DNA of 64,000 nucleotides, taken from assembly GCA_014762645.1 (NCBI GenBank), contig JABURP010000119.1, forward strand, positions 1 through 64,000, given 5' to 3'. The notes beneath the pieces were generated by a model. It was not told the DNA's origin. It did no database searches and saw nothing but the letters and a program-made list of their open reading frames with translations. The position numbers and the translations under genes are program-made. Shown one piece after another: positions 1 to 8,880 of this stretch. How positions within the stretch are numbered: position 1 is the first letter of the stretch; the number at the start of each line of letters is the position of its first letter. Source of the stretch: Crocinitomicaceae bacterium (GTDB taxonomy: Bacteria > Bacteroidota > Bacteroidia > Flavobacteriales_D > Crocinitomicaceae).

Positions 1-64
1 AAAACTAGCACATAATATTTTCTTTTTAATGTTAAATTGAATGTTCTAAAAATCTAAAAAAGAA

Positions 65-72
65 TAGATTTG
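65..72 (+). promoter_or_regulatory. Bacteroidota -7 promoter box TAGATTTG upstream of usp
   Basis: TAGATTTG matches the TAnnTTTG consensus of the Bacteroidota housekeeping sigma factor. A TTG at 37-39 could be the -33 element, although the 25-bp gap is slightly long. Transcription would start near 77-80, giving a leader of about 27 nt before the ATG at 106. Confidence 0.5.
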
Positions 73-105
73 CATTAACTAATAAAACCAGAAAACCGAT
101 TCTAT

Positions 106-936
106 ATGAAGAAGAAACTGATCGTTCCCTATGATTTTACGGAAGTTGCAGACATGGCCATTCACCACGCCCTTGTAACAGGACGTGTTGTAAACGCCGA
201 AGTTCATGTGTTGCATGTAGTAAATAAAAAAGACGAGATCAAAGCAGCTAAGGGAAAACTGGAAGCCTCCGTTGAAGCAGCCCGAAAAACTTCATTTGCA
301 CCAGATGTAGATGTCGTTAATCACGTCAGAGTCGGTAATATTTTTGATGATATAGCAGATTTTGCTGTTGAGATAGGAGCTGAGTTGATATTTATGGGTA
401 CCCACGGAGCTACAGGGTGGCAGCATATTACAGGTAGCCATGCCCTAAAAGTAGTCACGAGTTCACCTGCACCTTTTGTAATAGTCCAGTCTACAGATAT
501 TAATGATTCAGGCTACGACGATATTGTTGTTCCTCTTGATCTTCATAAAGAAACCAAGCAGAAGCTTACACTGGTTGCAAATATTGCCCAGTACTTCGAT
601 TCAAGGGTTCATGTGATTATTCCAGATGAAACAGATGAATTCCTGAAACATACGGTGAAGGCAAACATTGTATTTGCTAACAAGTTCTTTAATGAAAGAG
701 GGATAGAAGTCACGACCACACTAGCTGATTCATCCGGATTTGACAAGGAAGTTGTCAAACACGCCGTAAAGGTTAATGCGGATCTTATTGCTATCATGAA
801 TTTGCAGAAACACCAATTACTTGGTCTTTTTGGAAGCAATCATGAACAATATATGATTACGAACGAAGCAAAGATTCCGGTACTTATTGTAAATCCAATT
901 GATGCAACTAACACGTATCAGACCATCTTTACTTAA
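106..936 (+). CDS. Universal stress protein, tandem UspA domains
   Basis: A 276-residue protein with two UspA-type alpha/beta domains in tandem, about residues 1-130 and 137-270. The first starts with the usual KKKLIVPYDFTE strand and contains IFMGTHGATGW, the typical MGTHG turn of the family followed by a GS-containing loop (TGSHALKV). The second starts DDIVVPLDLH and is more divergent, without a clear GxxGxxxxG nucleotide loop. It is likely a cytoplasmic stress-response protein; whether it binds ATP is uncertain. It is monocistronic, with its own -7 box and a terminator shared with the convergent transporter gene. Family assignment is firm and the physiological role is unknown. Confidence 0.9.
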   Translation: MKKKLIVPYDFTEVADMAIHHALVTGRVVNAEVHVLHVVNKKDEIKAAKGKLEASVEAARKTSFAPDVDVVNHVRVGNIFDDIADFAVEIGAELIFMGTHGATGWQHITGSHALKVVTSSPAPFVIVQSTDINDSGYDDIVVPLDLHKETKQKLTLVANIAQYFDSRVHVIIPDETDEFLKHTVKANIVFANKFFNERGIEVTTTLADSSGFDKEVVKHAVKVNADLIAIMNLQKHQLLGLFGSNHEQYMITNEAKIPVLIVNPIDATNTYQTIFT

Positions 937-969
937 AAGTACACAGCGAATTAGAAAACTATAGTAAGA

Positions 970-1000
970 AAGCCTCTATTGAATAAATAGGGGCTTTTTT
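970..1000. terminator. Bidirectional rho-independent terminator between usp and nupC-like gene
   Basis: An 11-bp stem (970-980 with 986-996, one G-U pair) encloses a 5-nt loop. On the plus strand it is followed by a T run to 1000, and on the minus strand it is preceded by an A-rich side that becomes a U tract. The T run overlaps the stop codon of the convergent transporter gene at 999-1001. Confidence 0.75.
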
Positions 1001-2771
1001 AGTACATCATACCCACAATTGCGGCAGTCATTAAACAGGCGATTGTTCCTCCGACCAGCGCCTTCATGCCCAGCTTAGACAAAAGCCCCTTACGTGTTGG
1101 CACAAGAGCTCCAATTCCACCTATTTGAATACCAATGGAGGCAAAATTTGCAAATCCACACAGCATATAGGTACTTATGATCACAGATTTCTGACTAATA
1201 CTTCCTTCTGCTTTTAATTCGCCTAGTCTGGGGTAAGCGATAAATTCATTCAGGATGGTTTTCTGCCCCAATAATTCACCTACTAACACCATGTCTGCAC
1301 CGTCTACTCCAATCATCCACACAATAGGGGCACCGATATACCCTAAAATAAACTGAAAGGACAAGCCCTCATAAGGTGTAGAACTGGCAATTGCATTATT
1401 AAGACCTGAGGCCTCACCAATAATATCTAAAATCCCGTTCCCAAGCGCCATCAAAGCAATAAACACAAGTAGCATTGCTCCAACATTAACTGCCAACCTC
1501 AAACCATCAGAGGTTCCGTTCGCAATAGCTTCTAATAAATTCGTTCCGATCTTTTCTTTATTGATCGACAGGTCCTTATTAATCTCTTCCGTTTCAGGGA
1601 CAAGAATTTTAGCTGCAACCACAGCTGCAGGAGCAGAAATAATTGATGCGGTTAATAAGTGTTTGGCAAAAAATGCTCTTTCTACCGGATCATCTCCTCC
1701 CAGGAAGAAAACATAAGCCGCTAAAACCCCTCCGGCAATCGTAGCCATACCTCCTGTCATTAGACACATCAGTTCAGACTTGGTCATCCCCAATAAATAT
1801 GGCTTAACAAGTAATGGCGATTCGGTCTGGCCCAAAAATACATTTCCTGCAGCTGCCAGTGATTCAGCCCCTGAAAGGCGCATAAACTTTTTCATCACCC
1901 AGGCAAACACATATACGATCTTTTGTACAACTCCCAAATAGTAGAAAATGCTCATCAAAGCAGAAAAGAAAATAATTGTTGGCAGTACTTTAATGGCAAA
2001 TGTGACAAGCGGAGCCTGTACCACCCCAATTCCCATTTGACCAAATAGAAAGTCTGTTCCAGTATCTGTAAATTCAATTAGCCAAACAAAACCATCACTC
2101 AACACGGCAAATCCCTGTTCAATAAATGGAACCTTCAATACAAGAACTGCTATTATTATCTGCAAAGCTGTTCCTTTTATTACCAAACCCCAATCAATTT
2201 TCTTTTTGTTTCCTGAAAACAAATAGGTTAACGCTAAAAGGAATGCAATCCCAATAATTCCTCTTATAACGGACACCAATGAAATAGAAGGTGCTGTTTT
2301 CACCTCTTTTTCATAATCTCTTCTCTTGCCATCCATGGGAAAAGCCATACTTGACTCATTGAGAGAAATGAAATAAAATTCTTTTTGGGTTTCAGCAACC
2401 ACCTTACCATCCACAGTTTTTGAAACGAGTTTGTTATCGTCGTAGAAAGAGGTGTTGGCTTTACCATCAGCCGTGTTTTCAACGATTATCGAATCAACGT
2501 GATAAGTAGCGGGTGCAATATAGGTGAGTTCAAGCGTATCATTTTTATGCCTCCAGCTACCACGAATGGTATCTTCATACCAGCCAAATTCGGTGAACTG
2601 TGGTCCGCCATCATTTTCAGAAAAGATAATAAAGTGAGTTAGAGAGTCTTTTTCGGAGTCAGCATTTGTGGTTTCTACCCACTTCCCTAATAGGGGGTCT
2701 TTTTTTTCGCTTCGGCAGGAAGTTATAAGAGCTAAGACTCCCAGGAGCAATATAGGCAAGAGCCTCTTCAA
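999..2771 (-). CDS. NupC-family (CNT) nucleoside transporter with N-terminal lipoprotein-like domain
   Basis: A 590-residue protein. Residues 1-19 form a signal peptide with a lipobox-like end (ALITSC, Cys19). Residues ~28-155 form a soluble domain of lipocalin-like appearance (LLGKWVE start; GSWRHKNDTLELTY). A transmembrane helix lies near 165-185, and from ~205 onward comes a concentrative nucleoside transporter core with LGQTESPLLVKPYL, GGMATIAGGVLAAYV and a C-terminal CGFANFASIGIQIGG motif typical of CNT proteins. Na+ or H+ coupled nucleoside uptake across the inner membrane is expected. The ATG lies 2 bp after the nuclease gene stop, so the two are co-transcribed. The extra N-terminal domain would face the periplasm; its role is unknown. 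Confidence 0.88.
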   Translation of the reverse strand: MKRLLPILLLGVLALITSCRSEKKDPLLGKWVETTNADSEKDSLTHFIIFSENDGGPQFTEFGWYEDTIRGSWRHKNDTLELTYIAPATYHVDSIIVENTADGKANTSFYDDNKLVSKTVDGKVVAETQKEFYFISLNESSMAFPMDGKRRDYEKEVKTAPSISLVSVIRGIIGIAFLLALTYLFSGNKKKIDWGLVIKGTALQIIIAVLVLKVPFIEQGFAVLSDGFVWLIEFTDTGTDFLFGQMGIGVVQAPLVTFAIKVLPTIIFFSALMSIFYYLGVVQKIVYVFAWVMKKFMRLSGAESLAAAGNVFLGQTESPLLVKPYLLGMTKSELMCLMTGGMATIAGGVLAAYVFFLGGDDPVERAFFAKHLLTASIISAPAAVVAAKILVPETEEINKDLSINKEKIGTNLLEAIANGTSDGLRLAVNVGAMLLVFIALMALGNGILDIIGEASGLNNAIASSTPYEGLSFQFILGYIGAPIVWMIGVDGADMVLVGELLGQKTILNEFIAYPRLGELKAEGSISQKSVIISTYMLCGFANFASIGIQIGGIGALVPTRKGLLSKLGMKALVGGTIACLMTAAIVGMMY

Positions 2772-2773
2772 GA

Positions 2774-3364
2774 TTAGTTTCGCTTGTTTAATTCATCCCT
2801 GATTTCAGAAGCTCTCTCATAATTTTCTTTATCAATCGCTTCTTGCAACAGGCGGTTTAGCTCCTCGTCGGACATAGCGCTCAACTCATTCCCTTTTGGA
2901 GGTTTAGTCTCCTCTGCTTCTTCAGAAGAAACAGCTTCCGCTTCATCCATCTCATCTTCTAGTTGTATGCCAGCAGAACTTAAAATGTGCTCAAAAGTGA
3001 ATACCGGGCAATTACACCTGATGCCAATTGCAATGGCGTCAGAGGTTCGTGCATCAATCTCTACTTCTTCTCCTTCTTTATCACAAACCAGTTTGGAATA
3101 AAAGACTCCTTCAATAAGGTTATAGATAACGACTTCTTTAATCTTAATGGTGAAGGATTCTGCAAAGGACTTAAAAAGGTCGTGTGTTAAAGGTCGCGAC
3201 GGCTTCATGTTCTCGAGCTCAATAGCTATTGATTGTGCTTCAAAACCGCCAATAATTATCGGTAATCTTCTTGATCCTTCTTTTTCAGAAAGAACAAGAG
3301 CATAAGCACCAGACTGAGTCTGGCTGTATGAAAGTCCGATTATTTTAAGCTCTATCTTCTCCAT
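2774..3364 (-). CDS. Bifunctional nuclease family protein (DUF151) with C-terminal UVR motif
   Basis: 196 residues from the ATG at 3364 (MEKIELKIIGLS). The N-terminal ~135 residues are a bifunctional nuclease (BFN/DUF151) domain, with YALVLSEKEGSRRLPIIIGGFEAQSI and ARTSDAIAIGIRCNCPVF. After an acidic linker, residues ~160-196 form a UvrB/UvrC (UVR) helical hairpin (LNRLLQEAIDKENYERASEIRDEL). Biochemical activity is not known for the bacterial members of this clade. An in-frame start 21 bp upstream is less likely because it would lie within a terminator hairpin. It follows etfA and precedes the nucleoside transporter by 2 bp. Domain assignment is confident. Confidence 0.9.
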   Translation of the reverse strand: MEKIELKIIGLSYSQTQSGAYALVLSEKEGSRRLPIIIGGFEAQSIAIELENMKPSRPLTHDLFKSFAESFTIKIKEVVIYNLIEGVFYSKLVCDKEGEEVEIDARTSDAIAIGIRCNCPVFTFEHILSSAGIQLEDEMDEAEAVSSEEAEETKPPKGNELSAMSDEELNRLLQEAIDKENYERASEIRDELNKRN

Positions 3365-3373
3365 CAAAAACAA

Positions 3374-3399
3374 AGGATTCCACATTACAATGGAATCCT
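3374..3399 (-). terminator. Rho-independent terminator between etfA and the nuclease gene
   Basis: A 9-bp perfect stem (3374-3382 with 3391-3399, core GGATTCCA/TGGAATCC) with an 8-nt loop. On the minus strand it is followed by TTTGTTTTT and then immediately by the nuclease ATG at 3364. It can end the etfBA transcript; partial read-through would feed the nuclease and transporter genes, making it attenuator-like. Confidence 0.65.
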
Positions 3400-3418
3400 C
3401 AATCTACTAGCTAAGTTA

Positions 3419-4360
3419 CTAATTTTGTGCCTTAAACTTCTCTATTTCCTCTTTTAATTTAGGCAGAACCTCAAATGCATCTCCAACAACCCCATAATCA
3501 GCGGCTTTGAAGAATGGTGCTTCAGGGTCCGTATTTATAACGACAATTACTTTTGACCCATTTACACCAGCCAGGTGCTGTATAGCGCCGGAAATTCCTG
3601 CGGCTATATATAGGTTTGGTCGGATGGCAACTCCTGTTTGTCCAACGTGCTCATGATGCGGTCTCCATCCAATATCTGCAACAGGTCTTGAACATGCAGT
3701 GGCTGCTCCCAGAGATTTTGCTAAGTCTTCAACTATTCCCCAATTCTCTGGTCCTTTTAGACCTCTACCAGCAGAAACTACTATTTCTGCCTCTGGCAAC
3801 AGGACATCTCCTTCTTGTTTTCTAACTTCTTTCACCGTAATGTTAGACGAACCGGCATCTGCATTAAACTCTTCAACACTGGCAGATCCTCCTGTAGATT
3901 CAATCTGCAGCGAGTTTGGCGTTAGCGTAATCACTTTTTTATCCGTTTTGATCGCGACATTACCAAATGCCTTACCAGAGAATACGTTCACCTTAACTGT
4001 CCCGTCTGCATTCGGAAGCGTTACGGCTCCGGATGCTAATCCTGCTTTTAATTTTGCAGAAACCCGGGGGGCCACAGCTCTACCGGTAAGATCTAAAGGC
4101 ATTACAATTGTAGTCGCTCCTGTGCTTTCAACAGCCGCAGCTACCAGGTTAGTTATTTGTGAAGAATCATTTGTTGTAACAGCTTTGTTAAGCAAAACCT
4201 TTTCTGCACCAAATTCTCCCAATGAAGCGAGTGAATCTTCCGAGATGGAACCATTCGTAAGTACAGTTGTCGGACCTATTTTACTTCCATAAAAAACTGC
4301 TTCCATTGCGGCTTTTGCAACTTCACCGCTCAATGTATCTATATATACTAATACTGACAT
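3419..4360 (-). CDS. etfA: Electron transfer flavoprotein alpha subunit
   Basis: 313 residues, the normal length for EtfA/FixB. The N-terminal half carries the alpha/beta fold. The C-terminal FAD-binding half (from ~residue 185) contains EIVVSAGRGLKGPENW, RPVADIGWRPHHEHVGQTG, ISGAIQHLAGVNGSKVIVVIN and DPEAPFFKAADYGVVGD, all EtfA signatures. It forms a heterodimer with EtfB that passes electrons from acyl-CoA dehydrogenases to ETF:quinone oxidoreductase. It starts 23 bp after the etfB stop, so the pair forms an operon, with a terminator just downstream. Confidence 0.96.
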   Translation of the reverse strand: MSVLVYIDTLSGEVAKAAMEAVFYGSKIGPTTVLTNGSISEDSLASLGEFGAEKVLLNKAVTTNDSSQITNLVAAAVESTGATTIVMPLDLTGRAVAPRVSAKLKAGLASGAVTLPNADGTVKVNVFSGKAFGNVAIKTDKKVITLTPNSLQIESTGGSASVEEFNADAGSSNITVKEVRKQEGDVLLPEAEIVVSAGRGLKGPENWGIVEDLAKSLGAATACSRPVADIGWRPHHEHVGQTGVAIRPNLYIAAGISGAIQHLAGVNGSKVIVVINTDPEAPFFKAADYGVVGDAFEVLPKLKEEIEKFKAQN

Positions 4361-4383
4361 TTATTAATTTTTTTAGGTTCGAC

Positions 4384-5124
4384 TTAAATTACTTTGGCTT
4401 CGTTATGCAAAAGATCTACCAGTTCAGCCATATTATCCGGATCTACATATTTGCAATCAGATTTAGCTGGGGGCAGTTCATACGATTGGAACGTTGTCAA
4501 GTCATCACATGCTACTGGCTCGACTACCTCAAGGGGTTTCGTTCTTGCGGCCATAATACCTCTCATGTTCGGAATTCTTTGTTCAGCCATTCCCTTAGCT
4601 GCACTTAAAACAAACGGTGTATTGACTTCAACAACTTCAACTCCACCTTTCATCTCTCTGTCTATCGTAGCAGTAGCTCCGTTCATCTCTAGTTTGGTTG
4701 CCAGAGAAACATAAGGTAGGCCCATTAATTCAGCAATCATTCCACCTACTTGTGATCCATTGTAGTTGATTGTTTCTTTTCCACAAAGAATCATATCAAA
4801 TCCACCGGACTTTGCATATTCTGCAATTTGAAAGGCTGTAAAATATGCGTCGTTTGCCTCTGCATTAACTCGAACTGCTTTATCTGCACCAATTGCCAGG
4901 GCTTTTCTAATGATTGATTCATCAGCAGCAGGACCAACAGTAATTGTTGTTACTTCACCTCCCAGCGATTCTTTCAATTCCAATGCCCGAACTAGCGCAT
5001 ACCATTCGTCATAAGGGTTAACAATATATTGAACTCCGGCTTCATTGAATTTTGTGTTACCATCAGTAAACTCAATTTTAGTTGTGGTGTCCGGAGCCTT
5101 AGAAATACATACTAAAAATTTCAT
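4384..5124 (-). CDS. etfB: Electron transfer flavoprotein beta subunit
   Basis: 246 residues, typical for EtfB/FixA. Visible signatures are the N-terminal MKFLVCISKAPDTTTKI, the VNPYDEWYALVRALELKE segment, the ALAIGADKAVRV stretch and the ETF-beta motif region around GMAEQRIPNMRGIMAARTKPL. It is the partner of the adjacent EtfA and binds AMP in characterised ETFs. It is the first gene of a minus-strand run (etfB, etfA, nuclease, transporter). The 257-bp region upstream, shared with a divergent lipoprotein gene, must hold its promoter; no clear -7 box could be picked there. Confidence 0.96.
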   Translation of the reverse strand: MKFLVCISKAPDTTTKIEFTDGNTKFNEAGVQYIVNPYDEWYALVRALELKESLGGEVTTITVGPAADESIIRKALAIGADKAVRVNAEANDAYFTAFQIAEYAKSGGFDMILCGKETINYNGSQVGGMIAELMGLPYVSLATKLEMNGATATIDREMKGGVEVVEVNTPFVLSAAKGMAEQRIPNMRGIMAARTKPLEVVEPVACDDLTTFQSYELPPAKSDCKYVDPDNMAELVDLLHNEAKVI

Positions 5125-5369
5125 TGCACTTATATTTTCGATTGTGACAGCCTAACGGCCTTAATTTTAACCTTTTGCGTTGGAGTTTTTACAGCAATGA
5201 AAAAACTCGTTTTGTTGATCTGATTTCAAATGTCAGATGGGCGGCAAATTTATCAAAAATATAAGGACGAACGGAGAATTTGAGTGCTTTTTTAGTCCCT
5301 GATTAAATGTAGCTCAACCCAGCAATATCTTTCGGTCGACTTCCACGCTTTCAACATCTGTAAACTTTG

Positions 5370-5377
5370 TATATTTG
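5370..5377 (+). promoter_or_regulatory. -7 box TATATTTG four bases before the ATG
   Basis: A perfect TAnnTTTG match whose last base lies only 4 nt before the ATG at 5382. With the usual 4-6 nt between the box and the transcription start, the mRNA would begin at or next to the start codon, i.e. be leaderless. No convincing -33 element was seen. Confidence 0.5.
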
Positions 5378-5381
5378 ATTT

Positions 5382-6011
5382 ATGCGTTATTCAATTTACA
5401 TTGCTTTGATTTCGTTTACTATCTTCTCTTGTTCAGGGGATAACGAATCCGATACTACTGAAGAGATTAATCAAGAAGAAGATGTAACCTCTATGGACAT
5501 ACCTCCTGAAGCTATAGATGAAGAAATTGAGGTTAATGAAGAAAATGATCCCGATTTAGAAGAAGATTTTAATCCAGACGGAGATGCCGAACCTTTTCCT
5601 ATTGATAAATTCCCTTCTGATTGGATTATGTTGACAGATAAAAATGGTGACGGAGAGGAAATGTTCATCTATAATTATTGTGAAGCGGAAAGGCCTTCTT
5701 TTCAAATCATTCCGGAAAAGGGAGAAAACTGGACACTTTTCTGTGCGTTTGGTCAGGACGGAGATATGTTTGAGCTACAAAATTTTAAAGCATACCAAAG
5801 TGAACGTGAACTTTTTCAGGTAGTTGAAGGGAGTTTTGATTTGATTCCTGTTTATGGTGATAAGGAACGACACGTAGTGTTTTGGTGGAACAGGGATATG
5901 GCTTTTGGTCATTTTGAGGGGATGAGTTTCGGCTCTAACTGGTTCGTTCCTGAAGAGGATATAGATAATTACGAGCAGGTGGATGAAGACTGCGAAGGCC
6001 TTTGGGATTAA
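5382..6011 (+). CDS. Acidic putative lipoprotein of unknown function
   Basis: 209 residues. The first 17 form a lipoprotein signal peptide ending TIFSC (Cys17). A strongly acidic linker follows (residues ~20-70, mostly Asp/Glu with Ser/Thr/Pro), then a compact aromatic-rich domain (~75-209) with several Trp (DWIMLTDKNGDGEEMFIYN, WWNRDMAFGHFEGMSFGSNW). No family was recognised. An aspartate/glutamate linker directly after the lipid anchor fits a surface-exported Bacteroidota lipoprotein (inference). It lies 6 bp upstream of an aminotransferase gene in an apparent three-gene operon. The start is set by the ATG right behind a -7 box. Confidence 0.75.
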   Translation: MRYSIYIALISFTIFSCSGDNESDTTEEINQEEDVTSMDIPPEAIDEEIEVNEENDPDLEEDFNPDGDAEPFPIDKFPSDWIMLTDKNGDGEEMFIYNYCEAERPSFQIIPEKGENWTLFCAFGQDGDMFELQNFKAYQSERELFQVVEGSFDLIPVYGDKERHVVFWWNRDMAFGHFEGMSFGSNWFVPEEDIDNYEQVDEDCEGLWD

Positions 6012-6017
6012 TTCAAT

Positions 6018-7175
6018 ATGAAAGATAAGTTTTTGCTCCGGCCGGATATCAATTATCTAAACCACGGCTCTTTTGGCGCGTGTCCGATCCCAGTATTTGA
6101 AGAATATCAACGCTTTCAACGTATGCTGGAAACAGAACCGTTACAATTCATGACCAAAACAGGTGTTGAATACCTGGATCAATCCAAACAGGCATTAGCA
6201 GATTATATCAATTGTGAAAAAGAGGATTTGATATATGTCACCAACCCATCCACGGCCATGAATATTGTGATAAAAAACCTTCATTTGAAACAAGGAGATG
6301 AGGTTTTAACTACTAATCACGAATACGGCGCTATGGACCGAACCTGGCGATATTATTGTCAAAAATCAGGTGCAAAATATGTCCAACAAAAAATTTCTAC
6401 TCCACTGGAGTCCAGGGAACAGTTTCTTGAAGAATTTTGGAGCGGATTAACAGATAAAACAAAAGTTGTTTTCCTATCACATATCACAAGCCCTACTGCA
6501 TTGATCTTTCCGGTAGATGAGGTATGTAAACGCGCTAAAGAACTAGGTTTAATTACTATTGTTGATGGGGCACATGCTCCAGGACACATCCCCTTAGATT
6601 TAAATATTCTTGATGTTGACTTTTACACAGGTGCATGCCATAAATGGATGTGTTCTCCCAAAGGGTCCTCATTTCTTTATGCGGATAAATCTGTTCAGGA
6701 TATGTTGGATCCACTTATTATTTCCTGGGGATATGAATCGGACAACCCTTCTGAATCACAATTTCAGGATTACCACCAATATCAGGGCACCAGAGATTTT
6801 TCCGCGTTTTTGACAACTCCCGCTTGCATCAAATTTTTTAAAGAGAACAATTGGGAGGAGGAAAAGGCAAAATGTCGTGCTCAACTCAAACACTTTTATC
6901 CCCTCGTGGCTAAAGAATTAAACAGCACAACTATTTGTCAGCTGACGGATGAATTCCTTGGACAAATCTGCAGTATCCCGGTTAAAACGACTCGGCCGGT
7001 CGAGCTCAAAGAACTTTTGTACAACAAATACAAGATTGAGATTCCGGTTTTCAATAATGTGGGGCCTGTTATCTATCTGAGAATTTCTTTCCAGCCCTAT
7101 TCTTCTGAAGTAGATTATATTGACCTGATAACAGCACTTCGGGATATAAAGTCCACAACCACGTTAATTCAATGA
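6018..7175 (+). CDS. Class V aminotransferase (isopenicillin-N epimerase-like)
   Basis: 385 residues, PLP-dependent fold type I, class V. It opens with LRPDINYLNHGSFGACP, the hallmark N-terminus of isopenicillin-N epimerase/cysteine desulfurase-like enzymes. VDGAHAPGHIPLDL holds the PLP-binding Asp and His, and GACHKWMCSPKGSSFLY holds the Schiff-base lysine (Lys209). The substrate cannot be read from sequence; desulfurase, epimerase or lyase activity are all possible. It starts 6 bp after the lipoprotein gene and ends in a 4-bp ATGA overlap with the VanZ gene, so it is in an operon. Confidence 0.88.
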   Translation: MKDKFLLRPDINYLNHGSFGACPIPVFEEYQRFQRMLETEPLQFMTKTGVEYLDQSKQALADYINCEKEDLIYVTNPSTAMNIVIKNLHLKQGDEVLTTNHEYGAMDRTWRYYCQKSGAKYVQQKISTPLESREQFLEEFWSGLTDKTKVVFLSHITSPTALIFPVDEVCKRAKELGLITIVDGAHAPGHIPLDLNILDVDFYTGACHKWMCSPKGSSFLYADKSVQDMLDPLIISWGYESDNPSESQFQDYHQYQGTRDFSAFLTTPACIKFFKENNWEEEKAKCRAQLKHFYPLVAKELNSTTICQLTDEFLGQICSIPVKTTRPVELKELLYNKYKIEIPVFNNVGPVIYLRISFQPYSSEVDYIDLITALRDIKSTTTLIQ

Positions 7176-7624
7176 GTTTTGCGAATAAGAAAATACGATT
7201 CACCATTGGTGTGATTTACTGTATTTGCTTTATCTACCTATTGTTTTTTGCAACATTTCGACAAGGAACAAATACAGACGTCAACCTTATTCCCTTCCAT
7301 ACCGCTTACCAAGACATAAAATTGTTTTTTACCGGTTCTCCTTCACTCCACTATATTGCATTTACACTGGGAACTATTTTGGGCAACTTTTTTTTACTAC
7401 TTCCTATTCCAATACTCTTCGATCTCAATTGGAGCGGCATTAAAAAGTGGGGTTTAATAATACTGCTTCCAATACTTATTGAAGCCATCCAATATTATTT
7501 CCAGGTTGGGTCAGCTGACATGGATGACGTCATTTTAAATGCACTGGGTTTTGCAACGGGTTTCTGGTTGAGAAAAAAGGTTTTTACGCGTTTTCTTCCC
7601 AAACCTGAGCAAGGTGCGCCATAG
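7172..7624 (+). CDS. VanZ-family membrane protein
   Basis: 150 residues with four predicted membrane segments (about 9-26, 60-88, 96-116 and 121-140). The VanZ-like pattern is visible: DVNLIPF after the first helix, a central GNFFLLLPIPILF helix, WGLIILLPILIEAIQYYFQVG and a final DMDDVILNALGFATGFWL. VanZ-like proteins occur widely without glycopeptide resistance, so no resistance role is implied. It overlaps the aminotransferase by 4 bp, and its 3' end overlaps the convergent pepT by 41 bp, so the last 13 codons are shared by two genes on opposite strands. Confidence 0.85.
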   Translation: MSFANKKIRFTIGVIYCICFIYLLFFATFRQGTNTDVNLIPFHTAYQDIKLFFTGSPSLHYIAFTLGTILGNFFLLLPIPILFDLNWSGIKKWGLIILLPILIEAIQYYFQVGSADMDDVILNALGFATGFWLRKKVFTRFLPKPEQGAP

Positions 7625-8840
7625 TCTTAACCGCTTTTTCCATGTCCTGAATGCTCACGTATTCATGTTTGGAATGAATGGCCATCTCACCAGTGAATAG
7701 ATTAGGACACGGTAAGCCCATGAATGAAAGTCTTGAACCGTCCGTTCCACCTCTAATTATAATAGGTTTAGGCTCAACTCCTGCTCTTTTCATGGCTTCA
7801 ATCGCGTTGTCCGTTACAAATGGAACTTCTTTGATAACCTCTTTCATGTTCCGGTATTGTTCGGTAATCTTGAACTCTGCCGTAACACCCTGGTTACTAT
7901 ATTTTGATACCACTGAGTCAAGTATTCCTTTTAATCGGTCTTCGTATTCCTTTAGCTTTGCGGTGATGTGGTCACGAATGATAAACTTAACGGTTACCTT
8001 TTCCATAATTCCTTCAATGGAGGTTGGATGAACAAACCCTTCTCTATGCTCAGTGGTTTCAGGTGACCAGGAATCTTTTGGTAATTCGTCTATAAACTCA
8101 CTGGCTACTTTGATCGCGTTAACCAGTTTCCCTTTGGCATAGCCAGGATGTGCAGAAACTCCATGTACTATCACCTCTACTGCATCAGCCGAAAAACTTT
8201 CATCTTCAATGGATCCCTGCGCACCTCCGTCCAGTGTATAACCATAGTCTGCATTTAGTTTTTCCATATCAACATGATCAACGCCCTTACCAATTTCCTC
8301 ATCTGGTGTAAACAAAATTCGAATCTTACCGTGTTCAAAACCAGGGTTATTCATCATAAAGTTGGCGAAGTCCATAATACAAGCGACACCTGCTTTATCA
8401 TCTGCACCTAACAGGGTTAACCCGCTTGCCGTTATAATATCGTCCCCAACTTTATCTTTAAGATAGGGGTGTTGTTGTGTGGTTATCACCTGTGAATTAT
8501 CATCCGGCAGCGTTATGGGTGATCCGTCATAATTTTTATGTACAATTGGTTTTACATCTTTTCCGGAACAATCTGGTGCAGTATCCATGTGCGCACAAAA
8601 ACAAATCGTAGGAATGTCTTTATTTGAATTTGCAGGAATGGTTCCATAAACATATCCCCACTCGTCCATTTCAGCATCATTGATACCGATCGCTTTTAAC
8701 TCATCAACCAGTACTTTCCCCAGGTCTTTTTGTTTCATACTAGATGGAAAAGTGTCTGAATTCGGGTCTGCTTCGGTATCGATTTTTGCGTACTTAATAA
8801 ATCTATCTGCAACGGTGTGGGTATACTGGTCAATGTTCAT
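7584..8840 (-). CDS. pepT: Peptidase T (tripeptide aminopeptidase)
   Basis: 418 residues from the ATG at 8840 (MNIDQYTHTVADRF); an in-frame extension to 8900 has no PepT character. It is an M20 metallopeptidase with di-zinc site motifs in order: CFCAHMDTAPD, LTLLGADDKAGVAC, FTPDEEIGKGVDH, YTLDGGAQG and IIIRGGTDGSRLSF, and a dimerisation domain between about residues 205 and 320. It removes the N-terminal residue of tripeptides in the cytoplasm. It is probably co-transcribed with the upstream envelope protein gene (40-bp gap). Confidence 0.95.
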   Translation of the reverse strand: MNIDQYTHTVADRFIKYAKIDTEADPNSDTFPSSMKQKDLGKVLVDELKAIGINDAEMDEWGYVYGTIPANSNKDIPTICFCAHMDTAPDCSGKDVKPIVHKNYDGSPITLPDDNSQVITTQQHPYLKDKVGDDIITASGLTLLGADDKAGVACIMDFANFMMNNPGFEHGKIRILFTPDEEIGKGVDHVDMEKLNADYGYTLDGGAQGSIEDESFSADAVEVIVHGVSAHPGYAKGKLVNAIKVASEFIDELPKDSWSPETTEHREGFVHPTSIEGIMEKVTVKFIIRDHITAKLKEYEDRLKGILDSVVSKYSNQGVTAEFKITEQYRNMKEVIKEVPFVTDNAIEAMKRAGVEPKPIIIRGGTDGSRLSFMGLPCPNLFTGEMAIHSKHEYVSIQDMEKAVKTMAHLAQVWEENA

Positions 8841-8880
8841 AGTAAAAATTTTGGAGCCTGAATTTAATAAATCACTGGGT

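Noticed and set aside
3699-4292. 197-codon plus-strand ORF antisense to etfA
   Set aside because: EtfA on the other strand has complete family signatures; the antisense frame is a codon-bias shadow without any recognisable features.
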